DNA from: DATKDU01 sp035512595
GTDB lineage: Bacteria > Planctomycetota > Planctomycetia > Pirellulales > Pirellulaceae
Length of the DNA stretch: 9,908 bases
NCBI GenBank assembly: GCA_035512595.1
Contig: DATKDU010000387.1
Span: 1 to 9,908, forward strand
Direction of reading: 5' to 3'
In this document: positions 1 to 4,508 of the stretch, in pieces
How positions within the stretch are numbered: position 1 is the first letter of the stretch
Layout: each line of letters begins with the position of its first letter
Notes under the pieces: generated by a model
What the model saw: the letters and a program-made list of their open reading frames with translations, nothing else
Database searches by the model: none
What the model was told of the DNA's origin: nothing
Program-made: the position numbers and the translations under genes

Positions 1-975
1 TGCGGATTGATTGCCGAAGACAGACCTCTGCTCTCTGACCTCTGCGCCCCGCTCTCCCCCTGCTGAACCCTGAACCCTGAACCCTGAACCCCATAGTGCC
101 CCTACGGCAACCGTGAACTTTCGCGGCCACGACAGCGACACCCGCTTACGCAGAATCCGCTCCGGCTCGCGCTCGATGGCCGCCAGGATCGATCGATACC
201 GTGCGACCATCAATGCGAAGACGCGCCGCCCCGGCGGCGGCAGGTAGCGGGCCGTTTCTGCCGCCGACTCGTAATAATTCCGCGCCCGCGCAATCTGAAA
301 GTCAATCAGCTCGGCCAGCGGCTCGGACCACGTCCAATAAGTAGCAGGCACGCTCCGCGTGCCGTTCCCGCTGCCGACGGCACACGGAGTGTGCCTACTA
401 CTTATTCCAAACCGGTCCAGTTCGTCGGCCGGCAAGTAGCAGCGCCCTCGCTGGGCATCTTCCACGAGGTCGCGAAGGATGTTCGTGAGCTGGAAGGCAA
501 TGCCGCAGTCGATGGCCGGCGGAATGGCCCGCTCGTCATGGCAGCCCCAGATGGCCAGGCACGCCAGGCCGACGACCGAAGCGACCCGATAGCAGTACGC
601 GGAGATCTCGGCAAAGGTCGCCGGCGTTTGCGGGTCAATATCCATCGCCATGCCGTCGAGAAGCTGCTCCAACAGCGCGGGCGAAATGCCAAACCGCCTG
701 ACCGTATCCGCCACAGCGGGAAAGAGCGGCGGCCTGGCATCGCCCGCCAATGCTGCCACCAGGTCGGCGCGAAACTCGTCGAGCGTCCTGCGGCGAGATT
801 CAACCGGATCCTCGCGATCGACCAGGTCGTCCGCCTGGCGGGCCAGGGCATACAGCGCGTCCATCCCCCGCCGCTGATCGTATGGCAAGAGCCAGAAGCA
901 CCAAGCCAGGTTGCTCGACGACTCGCGCACGACCTGCCGGCAGTAGGCGTAGCTGCGGTCGAGGGAATCGGACAT
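1..975 (-). CDS. hpnD: HpnD-type squalene/phytoene synthase, 3' end outside window
   Basis: Trans-isoprenyl diphosphate synthase of the squalene/phytoene synthase family. HpnD condenses two farnesyl diphosphates to presqualene diphosphate, the first step of the HpnC/D/E route to squalene and hopanoids. The frame opens at ATG 975 (MSDSLDRSYAYCRQ) and has no stop down to base 1, giving 325 codons. The first aspartate-rich motif is ADDLVD (D49, D50, D53). The second is TNILRDLVEDAQRGRCYLP (D169, E172, D173). The late signatures are FQIARARNYY (about 226-235) and RYLPPPGRRVFALMVARYR (about 243-261). Residues 191-213 are encoded by a palindromic repeat and replace the usual loop after ELDRFG. After VSLSWPRKFTVAVGALW (about residue 295) family similarity ends and the frame runs through a TGAACCC tandem repeat, so the true C-terminus is unclear. 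No clear Shine-Dalgarno site is visible; an in-frame TAA at 1026-1024 rules out a start further upstream. Assignment as HpnD rather than a carotenoid phytoene synthase rests partly on hpnC nearby. Confidence 0.85.
   Translation of the reverse strand, partial: MSDSLDRSYAYCRQVVRESSSNLAWCFWLLPYDQRRGMDALYALARQADDLVDREDPVESRRRTLDEFRADLVAALAGDARPPLFPAVADTVRRFGISPALLEQLLDGMAMDIDPQTPATFAEISAYCYRVASVVGLACLAIWGCHDERAIPPAIDCGIAFQLTNILRDLVEDAQRGRCYLPADELDRFGISSRHTPCAVGSGNGTRSVPATYWTWSEPLAELIDFQIARARNYYESAAETARYLPPPGRRVFALMVARYRSILAAIEREPERILRKRVSLSWPRKFTVAVGALWGSGFRVQGSAGGERGAEVREQRSVFGNQSA
64..91. repeat. Heptamer tandem repeat, TGAACCC x4
   Basis: Four perfect copies of TGAACCC (GGGTTCA on the minus strand). 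They lie where the hpnD reading frame should be ending. The 28-bp length is not a multiple of three, so a change in copy number would shift the hpnD frame. The flanking bases 20-60 are purine-rich on the minus strand (GAGGTCAGAGAGCAGAGG) and look low-complexity as well. Confidence 0.9.
336..406. repeat. 71-bp palindromic double-hairpin repeat inside hpnD
   Basis: Imperfect inverted repeat with 30-base arms (336-365 and 377-406) beginning AATAAGTAG. There are three mismatches between the arms. Each arm holds its own perfect 6-bp hairpin: GGCACG-CTCCG-CGTGCC at 347-363 and GGCACA-CGGAG-TGTGCC at 379-395. Two of the three arm mismatches (352/390 and 358/384) form a compensated base pair within each small hairpin: G-C in one, A-T in the other. 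It is read in frame as hpnD residues 191-213 (ISSRHTPCAVGSGNGTRSV...). It looks like a dispersed REP-like element. Confidence 0.9.
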
Positions 976-1023
976 GCGAAACGAGATGTTGTTTCCAGAG
1001 ATGCAGCCGCGAATAGCGCACGG

Positions 1024-1278
1024 TTAGTAGCGGCCCCGGTCTTCCTGGATGGCATCGTCCATCGACCCCGGAATCTTCCCCAGCGAAGCCCGGACTTGCT
1101 CCAGCGTGATGGCCGGGTCAGCATCTGCGAGGCAGGCGTCCATGAACTCGGTATCCAGCCAGTCTTCCAATTCGCCGCGGGCGACGGTGAGCTTCACCCG
1201 TTCGTGTTCCGACAGCAAAAGTGGCTGCAGCGGGCGCAGAACCCCGTTTTCATAAACCGCATCGACGTCATGGAGCAT
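1024..1278 (-). CDS. AF2212/DUF104-type antitoxin, apparently without its toxin
   Basis: 84 residues. The first 32 (MLHDVDAVYENGVLRPLQPL...ERVKLTV) match the pattern of the AF2212-like/DUF104 family: a small beta-rich domain with a 'YENGVLRPL' core, usually found as the antitoxin of a PIN-domain (VapC) RNase. The C-terminal half is acidic and helical (LEDWLDTEFMDACLADADP...), ending IPGSMDDAIQEDRGRY, and would be the toxin-wrapping part. In such pairs the PIN gene normally follows directly. Here the next gene, 48 bases on, is hpnD, so the toxin seems to have been lost. An extended -10 box lies 30 bases upstream. The gene probably shares a transcript with hpnD. Family assignment is by recognised motif; function as a live antitoxin is not shown. 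Confidence 0.75.
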   Translation of the reverse strand: MLHDVDAVYENGVLRPLQPLLLSEHERVKLTVARGELEDWLDTEFMDACLADADPAITLEQVRASLGKIPGSMDDAIQEDRGRY

Positions 1279-1308
1279 GGTGAGGTTTCCGTAAGTCGGT
1301 GACTTTCA

Positions 1309-1317
1309 ATTATACCA
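1309..1317 (-). promoter_or_regulatory. Extended -10 promoter for the DUF104 gene and hpnD
   Basis: The minus strand reads TGGTATAAT (1317-1309), a perfect extended -10 hexamer. A weak TTGCCG (1339-1334) lies 19 bases further upstream as a possible -35. Predicted transcription would begin near 1302, about 24 bases before ATG 1278. This would give the antitoxin and hpnD a promoter separate from hpnC. Confidence 0.45.
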
Positions 1318-1347
1318 CCATGATTCCGCGACTCGGCAACCGATGGG

Positions 1348-2268
1348 CTACGTCCCCCCCGTATTCCACCACGCGTTCCACACCAGCCCCAGCTTCTTCA
1401 GCCGCCCCACCGTCGGCCGGCGCGACCAGACATCATACTCCTGCCGCTCGATGGCCGCGAGAATCGCCAGGCCCCCGTCAATGAAGAGCTGCACCGGCAG
1501 GCTGAGCGGGGCGGGGACCAGCTTCACCAGGGGAATGCCCCCTTCGAGAAAGCGGCGGGCCAGCTTCACTTCGTAGGCCAAGAGCTGCATGAACGGCCCG
1601 GTCGCTCGCTTGCGGGCGAAATCCGCCTCCGTGAAGCCGAAGTGCGCCTGATCTTTCTTGGGGATGTAGATCCGCCCCCGCTCGTAGTCGCGCCGCACAT
1701 CCTGCCAGAAGTTGGCGAGCTGCAGCCCGGTGCAGATCGAATCGGACAGCCGCGCCGTATCCGCCCGGTGGCAACCCCCCAGATGGAGAACCAATCGCCC
1801 GACCGGATTGGCGCTGTGCTGGCAATACTTGATCAGGTCCTCGTGCGTCTCGTAGCGCGTCTGCCACTGGTCCTGGCGGAAGGCGACCATCAGATCGAGA
1901 AAGCACCGCTGCGGCAGATCGAATTTTTCGATCGTCTCCCGCAAGGCCACGTACACCGGGTGAGTCGCCTGCCCGGTCGTATAAAGCTGGTTAAGCTGCG
2001 ACTCCCACCACGCCAGCAGCTTCAGCGACCGGTTCGTATCGCCCATTTCGTCCGCCAGATCATCCGCCCAGCGGCACCAGGCATAAAGCGAACAGAAGTG
2101 CGGTCCGAGTTCTTTCGGAAGCAGCCACGAGACGACCGTAAAATTCTCGTAGTGATTGCGGGCCAACTGGTAGCAATAGCGCTGCGCCTCCTCCAGCGGC
2201 ATTCCCTGCGCCAGCGGCGCGTCGGGGCCGAGGCGTGAAAGCTCGTCGAGGAAGGCGTGCTGCGGCAT
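1348..2268 (-). CDS. hpnC: HpnC-type squalene synthase
   Basis: Second squalene/phytoene synthase family protein, 306 residues from ATG 2268 (MPQHAFLDELSRL). HpnC converts presqualene diphosphate to hydroxysqualene in the three-enzyme hopanoid route. The first aspartate-rich motif is WADDLADE (D69, D70, D73, E74). The second is ANFWQDVRRDYERGRIYIP with D190 and D194; 'NFWQDV.RD' in place of HpnD's 'NILRD..ED' is typical of HpnC. SWLLPKELGPHFCSLYAWCR (about 47-66) is the conserved helix before the first motif. A TTG at 2319 would extend the protein by 17 residues. That TTG overlaps the TGA of the upstream PIN gene by two bases, so translational coupling is possible, but the extra residues (MTRHCRHSTRDPLYIVP) do not look like the family. 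No strong Shine-Dalgarno site precedes either start. Stop is TAG at 1350-1348. Confidence 0.9.
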   Translation of the reverse strand: MPQHAFLDELSRLGPDAPLAQGMPLEEAQRYCYQLARNHYENFTVVSWLLPKELGPHFCSLYAWCRWADDLADEMGDTNRSLKLLAWWESQLNQLYTTGQATHPVYVALRETIEKFDLPQRCFLDLMVAFRQDQWQTRYETHEDLIKYCQHSANPVGRLVLHLGGCHRADTARLSDSICTGLQLANFWQDVRRDYERGRIYIPKKDQAHFGFTEADFARKRATGPFMQLLAYEVKLARRFLEGGIPLVKLVPAPLSLPVQLFIDGGLAILAAIERQEYDVWSRRPTVGRLKKLGLVWNAWWNTGGT

Positions 2269-2315
2269 GGGGACAATATACAGCGGGTCGCGCGTCGAAT
2301 GCCGACAGTGCCGCG

Positions 2316-2735
2316 TCAATCGACCCAGTTGACGAGGTTCAACCCCGGCACCAGGCGAAAATCGCGGAGATTGCGGGTGACGAGGGTCGCCTGGTGGGCC
2401 AGGACGATGCTGGCGATGAGCAAGTCGGCGCGGCCGCTCTTGCGGAGCTTCCCCGTGCTCCGAAGTTTGTCGAATATCCGCGCCGCTGCCGAATCAATGC
2501 CGATCACATCCAGCCCGCTCAAGAGCTGCTCCATCGTGTTCAACCATTGTTGGGCACGAAGCTACTCGGCGCCATCCTTTGCCTTGAGGACGAAGTCAAA
2601 TCGGGGTTTGAGCAACTCGATCGCGGAGACGATCGTGGTGCCGATGTCGCCGTCATCCGCGGCGTGCAGCCGCTCCGCGACCTTGGGATGTCCCGCATGG
2701 ACGTCAAGCAAGGTGTCCGTGTCCAGCAGGTACAT
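2316..2735 (-). pseudogene. VapC-like PIN-domain toxin broken by one amber codon
   Basis: A full-length 139-codon PIN-domain RNase frame with a single TAG at codon 58 (2564-2562). Reading through it, the first half is MYLLDTDTLLDVH...TTIVSAIELLKPRFDFVLKAKDGAE. The second half, in the same frame, is LRAQQWLNTMEQLL...GRADLLIASIVLAHQATLVTRNLRDFRLVPGLNLVNWVD. The PIN acidic residues are all still present: D5, E40, D104 and D125 (or N122). The family degrades RNA, often tRNA, and is held in check by the partner antitoxin. Its ATG overlaps the antitoxin stop as TAATG, the classic coupled arrangement. No frameshift or other stop is seen, so the lesion looks recent, or a suppressed stop or sequencing error. 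A restart at ATG 2534 (M68) would lack the first catalytic aspartate. Confidence 0.85.
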
Positions 2736-3025
2736 TACTTTCGCTCCGCAGACCTGCGCCTACCCTTGGCAATTGCGGCGCGAACTCGCTGTAGATAGGG
2801 ATCGTTCGCCAGCGCACCGACCTGAGAGAGCATTCGCTCCTGCCCCGTGCTGCTGCGCAGCCAGTCCTCTAGCGCCGACTTTAGAAAACGCCAATGACCC
2901 GCCACGCGACGGGCCGGCAGTCGGCGACCATCGGCCAGCTCTTCGATTGCTTGAGGTGACACCCGGAGAAACGCCGCTGCTTCTTCGAGGGTCAACACAT
3001 CGGCAGTCTTCGTCGCCCGAATCAT
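2735..3025 (-). CDS. HTH (excisionase/MerR-type) antitoxin of the PIN pair
   Basis: 96-residue DNA-binding protein. Residues 11-56 (LTLEEAAAFLRVSP...GHWRFLKSALEDWL) form an HTH_17/excisionase-type winged helix-turn-helix: 'LTLEEAAAFLRVS' is the first helix pair, and the WRF-K...DWL end is the usual closing motif. The C-terminal 40 residues are basic at the end (KGRRRSAERK) and probably contact the toxin. The stop codon TAA shares its last A with the ATG of the PIN gene (TAATG). The start is supported by GGGAG seven bases upstream. Its role as antitoxin and autorepressor is inferred from the pairing. With the toxin broken, the gene may now be only a regulator. Confidence 0.75.
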   Translation of the reverse strand: MIRATKTADVLTLEEAAAFLRVSPQAIEELADGRRLPARRVAGHWRFLKSALEDWLRSSTGQERMLSQVGALANDPYLQRVRAAIAKGRRRSAERK

Positions 3026-3032
3026 GATTTGT

Positions 3033-3037
3033 CTCCC
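3033..3037 (-). promoter_or_regulatory. Shine-Dalgarno site of the HTH antitoxin
   Basis: GGGAG, seven bases before ATG 3025. It is one of the few clear ribosome-binding sites in this window and fixes the start. Confidence 0.6.
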
Positions 3038-3067
3038 GTTCGCAATGGGCGTATTGTGCAGTCTAGC

Positions 3068-3520
3068 TCACGCAATTTCCACCTTCACCACCACCTTCCG
3101 CACCGGCCCCAGCGGCTCGGCCGCCACGCCGGGCATGTGCACGTCGTGCGGCGAGAAGATCGTGAAGAATCCGGCCGGCACCAGCACGAATTGCCCATCG
3201 CCGCGATAGAACGCCACGTCGCGCGCCTCGTCGTGCGGCTCGCTGACCGTCATCTGGCTCAGGTGGGCCCAGCCCATCCGCTCGCTGCCGCTGACGACGA
3301 CCTGCACGTCCCAGTACCGGCGATGAGCTTCGTACTTGAGCAGCTCCGGCTCTTTGGGCGTGTACTCCTGCACCAGCGCGAACAGGTGCTCGCCGTCGAT
3401 CACCGTCTTGCCCAGCGGCAATGCCGCCAGGTCGGTCTTCTTCAGCCAATCCAGCGCGGCGGCGATGCGCGGATGAAGTGTTTTGTACTGATCGGCGCTG
3501 GTCAGCTTGTCGAGGATCAT
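3068..3520 (-). CDS. YhcH/YjgK/YiaL (EbgC-like) cupin protein
   Basis: 150 residues, the normal length for this family (DUF386). The family is a single-domain, metal-binding cupin linked to sugar metabolism; characterised relatives include EbgC (small subunit of the evolved beta-galactosidase) and a sialic acid anomerase. Visible signatures are YEAHRRYWDVQVVVSGSE (63-80, with E64 and H66 as likely metal ligands and the conserved D-Q pair) and FFTIFSPHDVHMPGVA (118-133, H125 and H128). The N-terminus MILDKLTSADQYKTLHPRIAAAL is also typical. The start at ATG 3520 lies only five bases from a repeat that fills the gap to the SDR gene, so no Shine-Dalgarno site is present. No sugar kinase or transporter is adjacent, so the substrate cannot be guessed. 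Confidence 0.85.
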   Translation of the reverse strand: MILDKLTSADQYKTLHPRIAAALDWLKKTDLAALPLGKTVIDGEHLFALVQEYTPKEPELLKYEAHRRYWDVQVVVSGSERMGWAHLSQMTVSEPHDEARDVAFYRGDGQFVLVPAGFFTIFSPHDVHMPGVAAEPLGPVRKVVVKVEIA

Positions 3521-3524
3521 GTTT

Positions 3525-3615
3525 TAAGTCCAAGGTCCAAGGTCCGAAGTCGGGAGTCGGGAGTCGGTCTGTTCGCTGAGCATCAACCGACTTTGGACTT
3601 TGGACCTTGGACTTA
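3525..3615. repeat. Inverted repeat built from heptamers, between SDR and yhcH
   Basis: 29-base arms at 3525-3553 and 3587-3615 (TAAGTCCAAGGTCCAA...), with two mismatches. The arms have an internal period of seven (GGTCCAA). From 3548 the sequence holds three AGTCGGG/T heptamers. The element fills almost the entire gap between the two genes. The outermost TAA of the right arm (3615-3613) is the SDR stop codon. It could act as an mRNA hairpin or terminator, but no T-run follows. Confidence 0.85.
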
Positions 3616-4431
3616 CGAATGGATCGTCCGCCCCCCATCCACCGGGAGACAGACGCCGGTCACAAAATCATTCTCCGCCAAAAACACGACAGCACTGGCC
3701 ACATGCTCGGGCGTTCCTTCGCGCTTGAGGAGTGTGCCGGCAATCGACGCGGCCCGCTCGGCGGCCGATAGCGTCGGCGGCAGCATCACCGGCCCCGGCA
3801 GGATGCAGTTCACCCGCACCCGCGGGTTGCGGGCCGCCAACTCGACCGCCAGCGACCGCGTCAGCGCGGCGATCGCCCCCTTCGACGGGAAGTAGGCCGC
3901 GTAGTCCAGGTACGGCCGGGCAATCGCCCAGTCGCCAATGTTGATGATCGCCCCGCCACTGGTCTGGTTGATCATCGCCAGCCCCGCCTGCTGCGAACAA
4001 ACGAACGTCGCGAGCGTGTTGATCTCAAAATTCCGCCGCACTTCCGCCGCCGTCACTTGCTCCAGCTTCACTGGCTTCCAAATGGCCGCGGCATTCACCA
4101 GCACATCCAGCCGGCCAAAATGAGCGTGTGCATCATCGACCAGCTTCCGCGCCGCCGTTTCGTCAGTCAGATCGGCGGTGAAAGCGGCAACGCGCTCTGC
4201 CCCCCTCTCCCCCTGGGAGAGGGTTGGGGTGAGGGTCTGGCTGGACGTGAGGGCCCGCAATTCCTCCACCGTCGCCGCCAGCTCGTCCCGGCTCATATTG
4301 GCGTGCAGAGCCACGCGATAGCCCCGCGCCGCCAGCGTCCGCGCGATGACATTCCCCACCCGCCTGGCCCCACTGCCGGTGACCAGTGCGACGGGATGGT
4401 GGGTGCCGAAGATATCTTCTAGTGTTGGCAT
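3613..4431 (-). CDS. Pteridine-reductase-like short-chain dehydrogenase
   Basis: 272-residue NAD(P)H-dependent SDR. The N-terminal nucleotide motif is VTGSGARRVGNVIA (17-30), one residue longer than the TGxxxRxG of pteridine reductases. NAAA (113-116) is the adenine-side motif. The active site differs from the standard Ser-Tyr-Lys SDR: after INIG comes D167, then Y180 and K184 (YFPSK). The spacings of 13 and 4 match the Asp181-Tyr194-Lys198 triad of Leishmania PTR1, and FolM-type enzymes have a similar Asp. The C-terminal PGPVMLPP and FVTGVCLPVDGG are standard SDR. A dihydrobiopterin/dihydrofolate-type substrate is therefore likely but unproven. Residues 67-78 (LTPTLSQGERGA) are encoded by a dispersed repeat inserted in a surface-type loop between alpha-B and the 'FTADLTD' strand. 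The gene diverges from the WD40 gene across 77 bases. The start ATG 4431 has no clear Shine-Dalgarno site. Confidence 0.85.
   Translation of the reverse strand: MPTLEDIFGTHHPVALVTGSGARRVGNVIARTLAARGYRVALHANMSRDELAATVEELRALTSSQTLTPTLSQGERGAERVAAFTADLTDETAARKLVDDAHAHFGRLDVLVNAAAIWKPVKLEQVTAAEVRRNFEINTLATFVCSQQAGLAMINQTSGGAIINIGDWAIARPYLDYAAYFPSKGAIAALTRSLAVELAARNPRVRVNCILPGPVMLPPTLSAAERAASIAGTLLKREGTPEHVASAVVFLAENDFVTGVCLPVDGGRTIHS
4200..4235. repeat. Dispersed CCCTCTCCC palindrome repeat, in frame in the SDR gene
   Basis: A perfect 9-bp stem, CCCTCTCCC-CCT-GGGAGAGGG (4203-4223), followed by TTGGGGTGAGGG. On the minus strand it reads LTPTLSQGERGA, a peptide known from spurious or repeat-derived protein segments in many bacterial genomes. 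The motif is directly visible; the claim of wide dispersal is from general knowledge. Confidence 0.85.
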
Positions 4432-4497
4432 GGCAAGCTGTTTGTATCATGCCCCGAGCCCCCCTAAAATGGCCGCTGTCGTCCGGGTCCTCCAAAC

Positions 4498-4501
4498 GGG
4501 G
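4498..4501 (+). promoter_or_regulatory. Possible Shine-Dalgarno site of the WD40 gene
   Basis: GGGG seven bases before ATG 4509. It supports this start over ATG 4449 and the frame opening at 4386, neither of which has a purine-rich leader and both of which would add non-family residues ahead of the membrane anchor. Confidence 0.4.
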
Positions 4502-4508
4502 TGTCTCC

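Noticed and set aside
64..91. TGAACCC repeats as a telomere or CRISPR-like array
   Set aside because: Only four direct units with no spacers; it looks like a simple tandem repeat.
402..1124. Minus-strand open frame of 240 codons over hpnD
   Set aside because: It is Arg/Ser/Trp-rich and out of frame with the clear squalene/phytoene synthase motifs in the overlapping frame from 975.
391..1302. Plus-strand open frame of 303 codons opposite hpnD and the antitoxin
   Set aside because: It is antisense to a well-supported synthase and antitoxin, has no recognisable domain, and its composition is typical of a shadow frame in GC-rich DNA.
4425..4450. Plus-strand TTGGCA (4425) and TATCAT (4445) as a promoter for the WD40 gene
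   Set aside because: The spacer is only 14 bases, too short for a normal sigma-70 promoter.
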